From contig JAAYVG010000013.1 in NCBI GenBank assembly GCA_012517285.1, positions 1-35,761 of the forward strand: 35,761 nucleotides of DNA, in the 5' to 3' direction. The translations under genes and the position numbers were made by a program. Below the pieces are notes generated by a model. The model made no database searches. It was not told where the DNA came from and saw only the letters and a program-made list of their open reading frames with translations. Below are positions 24,195-33,626 of this stretch, piece after piece. How positions within the stretch are numbered: position 1 is the first letter of the stretch; each line of letters opens with the position of its first letter. This stretch comes from Elusimicrobiota bacterium (GTDB lineage: Bacteria; Elusimicrobiota; Elusimicrobia; Elusimicrobiales; UBA9959).

Positions 24195-25390
24195 AGACTA
24201 AAAACTTAAGATATTCTTACAACTTAAACATTTCTTTACTGGTCAATCCGCCTGAAAAAGAGTTTATATTTAGCTATGATATCAATTCTCAAAAAAAGAT
24301 ATACATTCAAGATGATGGATACTCATATTTTTCTGACCTAAACGATAAACAGGAATATGGCTTTTTTCTAAATCAGTCATACCTGATGATAAAGAATAAC
24401 CCAGAAATAAAAGATAGTAGGGATATATTAAAAATTAGTATAAAAACATCAGAAGAAGAAATCGTTATTAAAAGAATAGAAAAATTAAAGAGCTCAAATA
24501 TAAATTATGATCTGTGGATAGAATTTGAGAACAATGAATACTACGATTTTGACAGTAAAGAAAATGATAAAAAATTTATAGAAGCACTATTTGCTAATTT
24601 AGGAATTAAAAGTATGCTTGATATAAAAATAAAAGATAATAAAATGTTTCTTAAATATTCATCGTTAAAAAAATTTAAATATGAACTTTTTCAAAAAATA
24701 ATTAATCCAAATTTTATTGCAAATTTTTATCTTACATATATGAGATTTATACTAAAAGAGTTAAAAAACATTAAAGATAAAAACAATGATCGTGAATATA
24801 TAAGGCAGCTGAATTTTAACTTAGCCATTTACAATTTCATATATACAAGAATAGCTAACTATAAGACAGAAACTATCTTAAAAGAGTTCAATATTGAAAG
24901 ACAAAATATTTTTCGTATTATAGACAATAATAAGAAACTAAAAGATTTTTTTTTAAACAATGATAAAATTACATTAAGAATAAATGAATATTTAAAACTT
25001 TTGACAGAAAAAATCGTTTTAAAGAATAAATCCAATAAGTTTATTAGAAAGGTTATAAGAAATAAAATTGATGTAAATTTTTCTATAAGAGGTGAGTTTT
25101 TATTAAACAAGGATATTGAAGGAGTTGTAAAAGTGATTGATAATCCTGATGACCTAAAAAACATAAACAAAGATGAGATACTGGTTATGAGCTATCCTGA
25201 TATAGATAGCCCTTATATAGTAAAAAAAATAAATGGCATAATAAGCGAAAGTGGTGGGTTTACAAATGAGGCAGCTATGAGCTGTATAAAATTTAAAAAG
25301 CTATTCGTTAGCGGGGTAACAGGTTGTAAAAATGTCTTTAGCAATGGAGAGAAAATAAAAACAATTAATGGATTGATATATAAAATATGA
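24191..25390 (+). CDS. Protein with C-terminal PEP-utiliser-type swivelling domain, catalytic His missing
   Basis: A 399-residue protein. I do not recognise the first roughly 310 residues, which are very Lys/Asn-rich and probably helical. The last 85 residues match the phosphohistidine swivelling domain of PEP synthase-like enzymes: GIISESGGFTNEAAMS, FVSGVTGC, then FSNGEKIKTINGLIY. The canonical GGxxSHAA reads GGFTNEAAM, so the phosphoryl-carrying His is Glu360. The domain cannot work as a His phosphocarrier. It may be a fold reused for binding. ATGA overlaps join it to both neighbours. Confidence 0.6.
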   Translation: MKTKNLRYSYNLNISLLVNPPEKEFIFSYDINSQKKIYIQDDGYSYFSDLNDKQEYGFFLNQSYLMIKNNPEIKDSRDILKISIKTSEEEIVIKRIEKLKSSNINYDLWIEFENNEYYDFDSKENDKKFIEALFANLGIKSMLDIKIKDNKMFLKYSSLKKFKYELFQKIINPNFIANFYLTYMRFILKELKNIKDKNNDREYIRQLNFNLAIYNFIYTRIANYKTETILKEFNIERQNIFRIIDNNKKLKDFFLNNDKITLRINEYLKLLTEKIVLKNKSNKFIRKVIRNKIDVNFSIRGEFLLNKDIEGVVKVIDNPDDLKNINKDEILVMSYPDIDSPYIVKKINGIISESGGFTNEAAMSCIKFKKLFVSGVTGCKNVFSNGEKIKTINGLIYKI

Positions 25391-26313
25391 AAAGGAAACT
25401 TGATATAAAGATTACTTTTAAATGTAATAATCACTGTTCATTCTGTGCTCAAGGAAATAAAAGAACTATTATAAAGCCTGTAAGCAAGGAAGAAATAATA
25501 AAAAATCTTAGTGAGGCTAAAAGTAAATATAAAACAGATGAGGTGGTTTTTACAGGCGGGGAACCTACACTTCATAAGGATATAATAGAACTGATAAAGA
25601 AAGCAAAAAAATTGGGATATAAAACAATACAGCTCCAAACGAATGGCAGAACTATTTCTTCAACTGATTTTATTAAAAAAATAAGCGATGCTGGAATAAC
25701 AGAGATAGGCCCTGCACTGCATGGCTCAAAGCCAGAGATACATGATAAACTTACCAATTCTAAGGGAAGTTTTGCTCAAACCGTTAAAGGTATAATTAAT
25801 GCAAAAAAATTAGGACTTTATGTTTTAACCAACACTGTTATAACATCTCTAAATTATAAGGATTTGGAAAATATTGCAAGGCTATTAATATATTTGAAGG
25901 TTGATCAGTTTCAATTAGCATTTGTCCACATAATAGGCACTGCATGGGAAAATAGAAAATGGATAGTCCCTAAAAAATCAGATGCTATGCCATATATAAA
26001 AAAGGCACTTGATCTTGGAATAAATAGTGGAACCCCATGCTACACAGAGGCTATACCATATTGCTTGATGAAAGGATATGAAGACTGCGTAGCTGAGAGG
26101 ATCATTCCTGATGGACCAGTTGTTGATGCTGAAGTGTTTGTGAAAAACTATGGGAAATATAGAAGGGATGAGGGAAAGATTAAAAGAAAAGAATGTGAAA
26201 GATGTATATATTTTAAGATATGCGAGGGACCATGGCGAGAGTATCCTAAGATATATGGTTGGGAAGAGTTTAAACCAGTAATAAAACAGAGTGGGGAAAA
26301 TGGAAGTCATTAA
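25387..26313 (+). CDS. Radical SAM protein, CX2CX5CXG family (member 3)
   Basis: A 308-residue compact radical SAM enzyme with almost no N-terminal extension: KCNNHCSFCAQG puts the cluster at Cys13, Cys17 and Cys20. TGGEPTLHKDI follows. The C-terminus contains IPYCLMKGYEDC and CERCIYFKICEGPW, ending in EEFKPVIK. It is the most compact member of the family and shares the CAQG/CSQG style after the third cysteine with the gene at 31711. The ATGA overlap with the swivelling-domain gene suggests coupled expression. Confidence 0.78.
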   Translation: MKRKLDIKITFKCNNHCSFCAQGNKRTIIKPVSKEEIIKNLSEAKSKYKTDEVVFTGGEPTLHKDIIELIKKAKKLGYKTIQLQTNGRTISSTDFIKKISDAGITEIGPALHGSKPEIHDKLTNSKGSFAQTVKGIINAKKLGLYVLTNTVITSLNYKDLENIARLLIYLKVDQFQLAFVHIIGTAWENRKWIVPKKSDAMPYIKKALDLGINSGTPCYTEAIPYCLMKGYEDCVAERIIPDGPVVDAEVFVKNYGKYRRDEGKIKRKECERCIYFKICEGPWREYPKIYGWEEFKPVIKQSGENGSH

Positions 26314-27706
26314 TTTCTATATTGAAAAAATTATAAAGAAAAAATATTTTATATCAAATGATAGTGGGAAAAATCTTGTAATTGATGAACTTGAACTAAA
26401 AAAAATCATAAATAAAAAAATAGATACTGATGGAAAACTATACAAAAAATTATTAAATAATAACTTTATAATAGTAGATAAGGATATAAAAAATTTTATA
26501 CTGGATTTTAAGAAATTATCAAAATATAGATTTTCTACAACATCACTTCATATAATAGTTTTGACTTTAAAATGCAATCATTTTTGTAGATATTGTAGAG
26601 CAACAGGATTTAACCAAGACGGAACAATGACATTAGCAACAGCAAAAAAGGCAATAGACTTTATATTTGATACACCTAACCATAGTATAACAATAGAATT
26701 TCAGGGTGGTGAAGCTCTTTTAAACTGGGACGTTTTAAAGAATTCAATTGATTACATAAAAGAAAAAAATAAGAAATACAAAAAGGATTTACAGGTTGCT
26801 GTGGTCACAAATTTAAGTATTATGGACGATGAAAAGCTCAAATTTATGATTAAAAATAACATATCAATATGCACTTCACTTGATGGGCCTGAGTTTATTC
26901 ACAATAAAAACAGAGTTTATTATAATGGCTCATCATATAAAAAGGTCGTTTATTGGTTAAAAAAGATAAAATTTATTACAGAAAAAATAAATAACAATAG
27001 GAAAGATTCTCTTCCATCAGCACTCATGACAACCACGAAACTATCACTAAAATACCCAGAAAAGATAATTGATGAATACAGAAATTTAGGACTTGGTGGA
27101 ATTTTTTTAAGGCCGTTATCCCCTATAGGATATGCTAAAGGTGTATGGAATGATATAGGATATAATGCAAATGATTTTTTAAATTTTTATGAAAAGGCAA
27201 TTGATTATATACTTAAAATAAACAAGAAAGAACTGTTTGTTGAAAGAAATGCTGCCATAAAGCTTAAAAAAATACTTTTTCAAGAGGATCCTAATTATTT
27301 AGATTTAAGAAGCCCGTGTGGGGCGTCAACAGGACAGTTAGCATATAATTATAATGGTGATATATATACCTGTGATGAGGGAAGGATGATTGCGACATCC
27401 GATGATTTTTCATTTAAGGTTGGAAATGTTTATAGTTCAAGATACTTTGATGTTATAACCTCAAAGCCAACAAAAAGCTGTATCATCTCATCATGTCTTG
27501 ATAATAATATAAACTGTTATAAATGTGCTTTTAAGCCATACTGCGGTATATGTCCAGTCTTTAATTATGAGGTTTCGGGCAAAACCTACTCATCAATTAA
27601 AACAAATTACTGGTGTGATATTGAAAAAGGGATATTTAAAATACTTATTAATAAGCTTATGAAAAATGAAAATTATAATATATTTTTAAGGTGGTTTGAT
27701 GCCTGA
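26300..27706 (+). CDS. hxsB: Radical SAM/SPASM maturase HxsB-type (copy 2)
   Basis: A 468-residue HxsB-type maturase, intact. N-terminal domain (YFISNDSGKNLVIDELEL), then LKCNHFCRYC (Cys92, Cys96, Cys99), QGGEALLNWD, TSLDGPEFIHN and the SPASM set SPCGASTGQLAYNYNGDIYT, CDEGRM and CYKCAFKPYCGICP. It resembles the gene at 13097 along its length, and IFLRPLSPIGYAKGVWNDIG is nearly the same in both. The ATG at 26300 sits three bases after GGGG; an in-frame GTG at 26291 would add three residues. Two intact HxsB-type enzymes beside one substrate gene is unusual. Confidence 0.8.
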   Translation: MEVINFYIEKIIKKKYFISNDSGKNLVIDELELKKIINKKIDTDGKLYKKLLNNNFIIVDKDIKNFILDFKKLSKYRFSTTSLHIIVLTLKCNHFCRYCRATGFNQDGTMTLATAKKAIDFIFDTPNHSITIEFQGGEALLNWDVLKNSIDYIKEKNKKYKKDLQVAVVTNLSIMDDEKLKFMIKNNISICTSLDGPEFIHNKNRVYYNGSSYKKVVYWLKKIKFITEKINNNRKDSLPSALMTTTKLSLKYPEKIIDEYRNLGLGGIFLRPLSPIGYAKGVWNDIGYNANDFLNFYEKAIDYILKINKKELFVERNAAIKLKKILFQEDPNYLDLRSPCGASTGQLAYNYNGDIYTCDEGRMIATSDDFSFKVGNVYSSRYFDVITSKPTKSCIISSCLDNNINCYKCAFKPYCGICPVFNYEVSGKTYSSIKTNYWCDIEKGIFKILINKLMKNENYNIFLRWFDA

Positions 27707-28589
27707 TATATGTTTATGGAACAAATGTAACAATAGGTGTATAATGTGTACTAATTCTGAGGAGTTTAGCAACTCAAATTCAGTTGGTAGTTATGACCTG
27801 AAAACTCAGATAAAAAAATTTGAGATGTTTCTTAATGGTAAGAAAGTTTTTAAAGGTGGTAGTGGTTATAACAGCTATATAAACATCACAGGGGGAGAGC
27901 CAACCATACATCCATGTTTTTTTGAGTTGATTGGTTATATAAGAAAACGTGCTCCTGATATGCCTATAACACTACTTACAAATGCAAGAATGTTTTCCAA
28001 AATAGCTTTTACCCAAAAATTTATAAAACTTGCGAAATTACCTTTCACTGTGGCAATAAATTTTCCATCTTATAAAAAATCAACCTTTGAAAAAATAACA
28101 AATATAAAAGGAAGCTATAAAGAAACATTAAAAGGAATTGACAATCTATTTAAAATATTTAATGGTAGAATAGAGTTTAGAATAGTTATTCATAAATTAA
28201 ACATATATGAACTAAAAAAAACAGTTGAATTTTTATTGAAAAGATATAAAAATTATTATAATTTTTATATCGTTATAATACATTATGAGATTGAAGGGAT
28301 GAGTGATATAAACAATAAACTGATTGAACTAAAGATTAAAGATTCTGCTAAATATATTAATAAGAATTTAAAGTATTTAATAAAAAAATCTAATGTAGAA
28401 ATAAGGTTGTATCATTATCCACTATGTTTATTAAACAAAGATTTAAGAAAACACGCATGGATAACTCTGCCATCATATGATAGAATATATACAAAAAAAT
28501 GTGAAAGATGTAGTTTAAGAGATAAATGTCTTGGATTAATGAAAAGCTACTATAAGAGATATAATGATTATGAGATCAAACCACTATAA
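27699..28589 (+). CDS. Radical SAM protein, CX2CX5CXG family (member 4)
   Basis: A 296-residue radical SAM enzyme with a nine-residue N-terminus before WNKCNNRCIMCTN (Cys10, Cys14, Cys17). TGGEPTIHPC and a C-terminal YPLCLLN plus CERCSLRDKCLGL, ending YEIKPL, complete the family plan. The ATG at 27699 has AAGGTGG upstream and overlaps the HxsB copy 2 stop by eight bases; the TTG at 27696 is not needed. The CxMC variant between the second and third cysteines differs from the CxFC seen in the other members. Confidence 0.77.
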   Translation: MPDICLWNKCNNRCIMCTNSEEFSNSNSVGSYDLKTQIKKFEMFLNGKKVFKGGSGYNSYINITGGEPTIHPCFFELIGYIRKRAPDMPITLLTNARMFSKIAFTQKFIKLAKLPFTVAINFPSYKKSTFEKITNIKGSYKETLKGIDNLFKIFNGRIEFRIVIHKLNIYELKKTVEFLLKRYKNYYNFYIVIIHYEIEGMSDINNKLIELKIKDSAKYINKNLKYLIKKSNVEIRLYHYPLCLLNKDLRKHAWITLPSYDRIYTKKCERCSLRDKCLGLMKSYYKRYNDYEIKPL

Positions 28590-29763
28590 TTTAACCATCA
28601 TATTATCATACATAACCACAATTATATATTTAATATGGTCAATATCTATTGTTAAAGAGGATATGGAAACAGGAAAGATAAAAAACATTAAAATAATGCA
28701 AGGAATAAAAATTATAGGGATTATTATTTTTGTTCATATTATTAACACTGTATCCGGAAATTTAGGGTACTCAAAAAGTTATATGAATTTGTCGTTTTAT
28801 AAATTTTATTTTATTAACATTTTATACTCTTTGATATCATCATACATACTGTGGTATGGTGAGATATGGCCGGCAGGAGATGCAAAATTTTTTATTATAA
28901 GTTTATTGTTTATACCATTATGTAAATACGATATATACGGATTTCCATCATATCTTTGGTTGATATCAATGATAAACATATTTATAATAGCTGCAGTTTA
29001 TTCAATATATAACTATTTGAAAGATAATTTTTCTAATATAAAAAACGAACAGATTGCTTTCAAGGAAATAAAAGACTTTCATACAGATAGGATTAAAAAT
29101 AAAAATATATTAAATATTAATAATATGTTTAAAATTTTTTCAATATTCTCTATATTTCTTGGAAAACAGTTTTTAAATATGATAATGTTCAGATATATAT
29201 TTAACATATTTCACCGAACTGATATTTTCTTTTTTATACTTTTTTTTCTCTGGCCAAAGATTTCAAAATTTTTAAACACAAAGATATGGAGATACACGCT
29301 TGCTACAATCTATATCATTATAATAATATACAGTCTGTATATGACAGATATATCATCTTATTTTATTAAAAAAATATTTTTAACATCCATTTCAAACACA
29401 GTTATGTTCGGTGGAATATTTTTTATAGCTAAAGTAATATTTGAATATATACTTGAGAAACATAATACCTATTATGCTGGAACAGATGAGATAAAAGAGG
29501 GGATGATTTTATCATCAAAGGAACTTGAAATAGCTAAAAAAAATGAATTATTCAAGGGAATGTTTGATGATGCCTTTAAGGATGGTTTAACAAAAGAACA
29601 GGCTGAGGTTTTAAAAGAGTGGCTAAAAAACCATCCTGATAAAAATGCAAAATTAGAGTTTGTTAAAGCTAAACCATTTGCATTATCAATATTTATAGGT
29701 ATTATTTTCTGCCTTGTTTTCAGTAAAAATATAATGCTTTATTTAAAGAATCTTATAAAATGA
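28564..29763 (+). CDS. Type IV prepilin peptidase-like (A24) membrane protease
   Basis: A 399-residue polytopic membrane protein with the two aspartates of the A24 prepilin peptidase family: D33 in the D-x5-I-x-N context (DMETGKIKN), and D106 in GDAKFF (GxGDxK-like). It lacks the N-terminal zinc/methyltransferase domain, as in archaeal and Tad-type enzymes, and is longer than those at the C-terminus. Residues about 310-370 form a charged, probably cytoplasmic stretch before a last transmembrane segment (PFALSIFIGIIFCLVFS). Prepilin peptidases cut a leader from class III signal peptides. Here it could process or modify a component of the array. No pilin genes are near. Confidence 0.7.
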   Translation: MIMRSNHYNLTIILSYITTIIYLIWSISIVKEDMETGKIKNIKIMQGIKIIGIIIFVHIINTVSGNLGYSKSYMNLSFYKFYFINILYSLISSYILWYGEIWPAGDAKFFIISLLFIPLCKYDIYGFPSYLWLISMINIFIIAAVYSIYNYLKDNFSNIKNEQIAFKEIKDFHTDRIKNKNILNINNMFKIFSIFSIFLGKQFLNMIMFRYIFNIFHRTDIFFFILFFLWPKISKFLNTKIWRYTLATIYIIIIIYSLYMTDISSYFIKKIFLTSISNTVMFGGIFFIAKVIFEYILEKHNTYYAGTDEIKEGMILSSKELEIAKKNELFKGMFDDAFKDGLTKEQAEVLKEWLKNHPDKNAKLEFVKAKPFALSIFIGIIFCLVFSKNIMLYLKNLIK

Positions 29764-30677
29764 AAAAAATAAAAAAAATAGTTATATTCTTAGGATATAA
29801 ATGCAATAATAACTGTTTGTTCTGTATAAATGCAGATAAGAGAAGTTATAAAAATAAAAACACAGATGAGGTTATAAAAGAAATATATAAGGCAAAAAAA
29901 GAAAATGCTGATATTATAGAATTTATCGGGGGTGAAGCAACAATAAGAGATGATTTTTTAAGAATTATAAAAACAGCAAAAAACATTGGAATAAAAGATA
30001 TTGTAATTGCTACCAATGGAAGGATGTTCAGTAATTTGGAATTTGCTAAAAAAGCTGTTGATAATGGACTAAGTGCAATAATATTTTCCATTCATGGTCA
30101 TAACGCAAAAGCACACGACGCTCTTACTCAGTCTTTGGGATCATTTGAACAACTCGTTGAGGGAATAAAAAATTTAAGAAGTTTAGGATTTGATAATATA
30201 AACGGCAATACTACTGTTGTAAAGCAAAATTACAGACATATTCCTGATATAGCTAATCTATATGTCAAATATAATGTAAGGAATGTAGAGTATATATTTG
30301 TAGATCCATGTTATGGTGGAGCATATAATAATTTTCATAAATTAGTTCCAAAAATTTCATTGGCATCAAAATTTATGAAAAAAGCATTAGACATAGGAAA
30401 CAAATACGAATATCATCAATGGAAGGTAAGATATGTTCCATTATGTTATTTTAAAGATTATTTAGATCAGATAAGCGAGATAAATGAAAGGATTCTATTT
30501 GATACTAAGCACTGGGCACCAGATTTTATAGACAATGACGTAATAAGAGGAAGGACAGTCTATGCGAGAATAAAAACAAAAAGATGTAATGGATGTAAAT
30601 TGTATGATATATGTGAAGGAATATGGAAGGAATATATAAAATATTACGGCGACAAAGAACTAAAAAAAGTGATATAG
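29760..30677 (+). CDS. Radical SAM protein, CX2CX5CXG family (member 5)
   Basis: A 305-residue radical SAM enzyme with YKCNNNCLFC (Cys15, Cys19, Cys22) and IGGEATIRDDF, the GGEP proline replaced by alanine as in HxsB copy 2. The C-terminal region has VPLCYFKDY and CNGCKLYDICEGIW, then an atypical GDKELKKVI ending. ATGA overlap joins it to the prepilin-peptidase-like gene. It overlaps the following radical SAM gene by 55 bases. Confidence 0.77.
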   Translation: MKKIKKIVIFLGYKCNNNCLFCINADKRSYKNKNTDEVIKEIYKAKKENADIIEFIGGEATIRDDFLRIIKTAKNIGIKDIVIATNGRMFSNLEFAKKAVDNGLSAIIFSIHGHNAKAHDALTQSLGSFEQLVEGIKNLRSLGFDNINGNTTVVKQNYRHIPDIANLYVKYNVRNVEYIFVDPCYGGAYNNFHKLVPKISLASKFMKKALDIGNKYEYHQWKVRYVPLCYFKDYLDQISEINERILFDTKHWAPDFIDNDVIRGRTVYARIKTKRCNGCKLYDICEGIWKEYIKYYGDKELKKVI

Positions 30678-31714
30678 AAAAACTTGTTGTATATCCAACT
30701 TTTTTCTGCAACCTGAACTGTTCATACTGCTTTTATCATAAAAAAAATAATAAAATGATATCTCTAAAAGATTTCAGAAAAGCTTTTTTAAGATTTATAA
30801 GAATTTCTAAAAATCCAGAATTAGTTTTTTTAGGAGGGGAACCAACAACACATAGAAACTTAATTGATATTATGGATGAGGCTAAAAGAATAAATAAAGA
30901 TATACCTATCACACTTTTTACTAATGGAACACTAATTAATAAAAAATTGGCAGATTATATAATAAATAATAAAATAAATCTTGTGATAAGTCTTGATGGA
31001 AATAGATTAGTAAATGATAGCCAAAGAAAATTTTTTAAAAACCCCGATTCAGTTTATGATAGGGTAATTTCAAACCTAAAAAGATATGATTTAATTAAAT
31101 TAACAACCGTTAACATAGTAGTAACAAAAAAAACTTTAACTACTTTAAATAAGAATATAAACCATTTAAATGCTCTTGGCTTTAATTCAATTGGCTTTAA
31201 TATTGACTATTCAGACAATTGGCAAACAAAGGATAAGGCGGAGTTAAAAAAACAGATTAATCTTATATTTTTAGACTATTTTAAAAAAATAAAGAATAAA
31301 GAAAAGTTATATAGATTTTCAAATATATATGAAATATTTGATTTCATAAAGGATGGAAAAATACCAGAATGTAGAAACCTTATTTTGCTTCCAGATGGAA
31401 GGTTTTGTCTCTGTGATAAAATAGCGACAATAGATAAAAAAATTAAGGAAAAATTTATCATAAAAACTGATATAATTGACGAGAGAAATAGGTTTTTTAA
31501 TGATATAAAAAAAATGGGTTTAGACAATAACCAGCTTTTTTGTAAAATAGGCTTATACCTTTATTTTAGATACTTTAAAAATTTAAAGGATAAGAAATTA
31601 GATAAAAACCTTAACAATATATTTGATATACAAAAAATATTAAAGGATGAAACTATAAAATATATAAAAGTACTTATAAAAAATAAAGATTTTTGTGAAA
31701 TACATAAAATATGA
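30623..31714 (+). CDS. Radical SAM protein of a separate type
   Basis: A 363-residue radical SAM protein with FFCNLNCSYCFY (Cys29, Cys33, Cys36) and LGGEPTTHRNL. Unlike its neighbours it has no CX2CX5CXG ending; instead LLPDGRFCLCDKIA and a late CEIHKI are visible. It may belong to the general SPASM-like anaerobic maturase group. The only usable start in frame is the ATG at 30623, with GAAGGA close before it. It overlaps the upstream gene by 55 bases, so the first 20 residues may not be part of the true enzyme fold. Confidence 0.68.
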   Translation: MEGIYKILRRQRTKKSDIEKLVVYPTFFCNLNCSYCFYHKKNNKMISLKDFRKAFLRFIRISKNPELVFLGGEPTTHRNLIDIMDEAKRINKDIPITLFTNGTLINKKLADYIINNKINLVISLDGNRLVNDSQRKFFKNPDSVYDRVISNLKRYDLIKLTTVNIVVTKKTLTTLNKNINHLNALGFNSIGFNIDYSDNWQTKDKAELKKQINLIFLDYFKKIKNKEKLYRFSNIYEIFDFIKDGKIPECRNLILLPDGRFCLCDKIATIDKKIKEKFIIKTDIIDERNRFFNDIKKMGLDNNQLFCKIGLYLYFRYFKNLKDKKLDKNLNNIFDIQKILKDETIKYIKVLIKNKDFCEIHKI

Positions 31715-32868
31715 GAACTAATCAATGTTATGAGATATTATTAAACTATACTTGTAATGCAAGGTGTTTATTCTGCTCTCAGGGAGATTTTGATAAGTCT
31801 AAAAATGCAAGTTTTGATAGCATAATAAAGGAAATATATAAAGCCAAGAAAAATGGATATCAAAAATTGGGGCTTAGTGGAGGGGAACCAACTGTAAGGA
31901 ATGACCTGATAGAAATAATAAAAGCAGCAGCTAAAATAGGTTTCAATTTTATAAGAATACAAACGAATGGTATAAAACTAAGCAATTTTGATTATGCCAA
32001 AAAATTAAAAGAGGCTGGTCTTAGGTTCTGTAAGTTCTCATTTGTTTCTGATGATCCAAAGATCTATGACAAACTTGTTTCTATAAATGGGGCATATGAA
32101 AGATCAATTAAAGCCATAGAGAACATGATAAGGCTTAAGGTTAGAACAGGAAACAATATTTTAATTAATAAATATAATTATAATAAACTTGATAGATTAA
32201 TAAACTTTTTACTAAACAAGGGCATTTCAAATTTTGTAATAATTTATCCAATATATACAGGCAATATGTATTTAAACAAGAGCTTAGGAGTATCGCTTGA
32301 GAAATGTTCTCCACATTTTATAAAGGCTGTAAAATTATTGGAAGATAAAGGACTTGGGGAGGAAATACTCTTTCTAAATGTCCCACCATGTTTTCTTGGT
32401 GAATATTATCAAAAGGCTATAGGTCTTGATCCATTTAATACAGTCGTAGCATCTCCAGATGGGGATGTAATAAATTTAGATAAAAACTCTGATTCAAACA
32501 AGATAAAGGGCAAGGTATGTAATAAATGTATAATGAATAAAAGGTGTAGAGGGGTGGATAAAAATTATATTGATATATTTGGATGGAAGGGATTTAAATC
32601 TATAAAAAAGGAAATAACAAAATACAAGCCAGTAAAAAAAGAATACCTTACTGATAATGAAAAATGTCTTATTGAAATATTAAAGATAGAAAATAATATT
32701 CCAATTGAAAAGATAATAAAATTATCTAAAAAGATACCGCTATGTTATGATTGTCAGGATGGTAACAATATAATTAATGCAGCAAACAAACTTGCAAACA
32801 AAAATGTGATAAGTATGGAATTTAAAAAAGGTAAATATTATTTCAGTTTATTAAAAGACACGATATGA
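31711..32868 (+). CDS. Radical SAM protein, CX2CX5CXG family (member 6) with C-terminal extension
   Basis: A 385-residue radical SAM enzyme. YTCNARCLFCSQGD (Cys15, Cys19, Cys22), SGGEPTVRNDL, then VPPCFLGEYY and CNKCIMNKRCRGVD, as in the other five members. It carries an extra C-terminal domain of about 80 residues (from about residue 305: YLTDNEKCLIEILK...) that looks like a winged-helix or peptide-recognition module similar in size to the C-terminal part of the HemW-like protein. ATGA overlaps on both sides. CSQG after the third cysteine recalls known HxsC-like enzymes, but this is a weak clue. Confidence 0.77.
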   Translation: MRTNQCYEILLNYTCNARCLFCSQGDFDKSKNASFDSIIKEIYKAKKNGYQKLGLSGGEPTVRNDLIEIIKAAAKIGFNFIRIQTNGIKLSNFDYAKKLKEAGLRFCKFSFVSDDPKIYDKLVSINGAYERSIKAIENMIRLKVRTGNNILINKYNYNKLDRLINFLLNKGISNFVIIYPIYTGNMYLNKSLGVSLEKCSPHFIKAVKLLEDKGLGEEILFLNVPPCFLGEYYQKAIGLDPFNTVVASPDGDVINLDKNSDSNKIKGKVCNKCIMNKRCRGVDKNYIDIFGWKGFKSIKKEITKYKPVKKEYLTDNEKCLIEILKIENNIPIEKIIKLSKKIPLCYDCQDGNNIINAANKLANKNVISMEFKKGKYYFSLLKDTI

Positions 32869-33617
32869 TGAATATACTAATTGGTATAAATAACTTAAAA
32901 GAGGCTATGGAATTCAAAAATGATATACAGGAATTTTATTTTGGACTTGGAGAAATATCAAACCACAGAAAATGGTATAAGAATTTAAATTTAAATTCAA
33001 TCAATGAAGCCAGAGAGATAATAAAATTCGCCAATAGTTTCAATAAAAAAATATATCTTGCTGTCAACGAAATATATGAAGAAAAAGAGTTTAATTCATT
33101 ACTAAAAATTGTGAAAGATTTGTTAGAAAATGGATTAAGCGGTTTGATAGTGAGAGATATAAGACTTCTTAATATTTTTAAGGGAAAAACTTTTTTGATT
33201 CTTTCCACGACAGCCACAACCTTTAATTCTCAATCAGTAAATTTTTACAAACAACTTGGAGCTGAAAGAATAACTCTGCCATGTCATCTAATGCCATCAG
33301 AAGCAAAAGAAATTATAACGGCAAATAATAATAAGATTGATTTTGAAATATTCTATTTTCCACATGAATTTTGTAGAAATATAGATGGAATATGTTTATA
33401 TCATACATTTAGAAGCAACATAACAGCTGGAAACTGTAAATACCCTTTAGTAGCAAAAGAAAAAAGGTTTATTATGCCATTACCTGACATTACATCAAGA
33501 GAAAATTTTATTAAAGAATATAAAAAGTTAGGTGTAAAATATTTAAAAATACCGAGGGATGGTGAAATAAAGGAAAAAAAAGAAATAATAAAAAAAATAA
33601 AGAATTTAACAAGATAA
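32865..33617 (+). CDS. U32-family protein, first of pair B
   Basis: A 250-residue U32-type protein clearly related to the one at 22690. Shared patterns are EFYFGLGEISNH versus EFYIGIENIPGH, GLIVRDIRLL, ILSTTATTFN...FYKQLGAERITLP and EAKEIIT. EFCRNIDGIC followed by GNC supplies three of the cluster cysteines. The fourth seen in pair A is not evident, and the C-terminus is shorter. It overlaps the radical SAM gene before it by four bases. Confidence 0.7.
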   Translation: MMNILIGINNLKEAMEFKNDIQEFYFGLGEISNHRKWYKNLNLNSINEAREIIKFANSFNKKIYLAVNEIYEEKEFNSLLKIVKDLLENGLSGLIVRDIRLLNIFKGKTFLILSTTATTFNSQSVNFYKQLGAERITLPCHLMPSEAKEIITANNNKIDFEIFYFPHEFCRNIDGICLYHTFRSNITAGNCKYPLVAKEKRFIMPLPDITSRENFIKEYKKLGVKYLKIPRDGEIKEKKEIIKKIKNLTR

Positions 33618-33626
33618 TAAAAAATT

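Noticed and set aside
24191-25390. PEP synthase or pyruvate phosphate dikinase
   Set aside because: Only the swivelling domain is recognisable, it lacks the catalytic His, and no ATP-grasp or barrel domain is seen.
28564-29763. A type IV pilus locus
   Set aside because: There is no pilin, ATPase or secretin gene near; only the A24-like protease is present.
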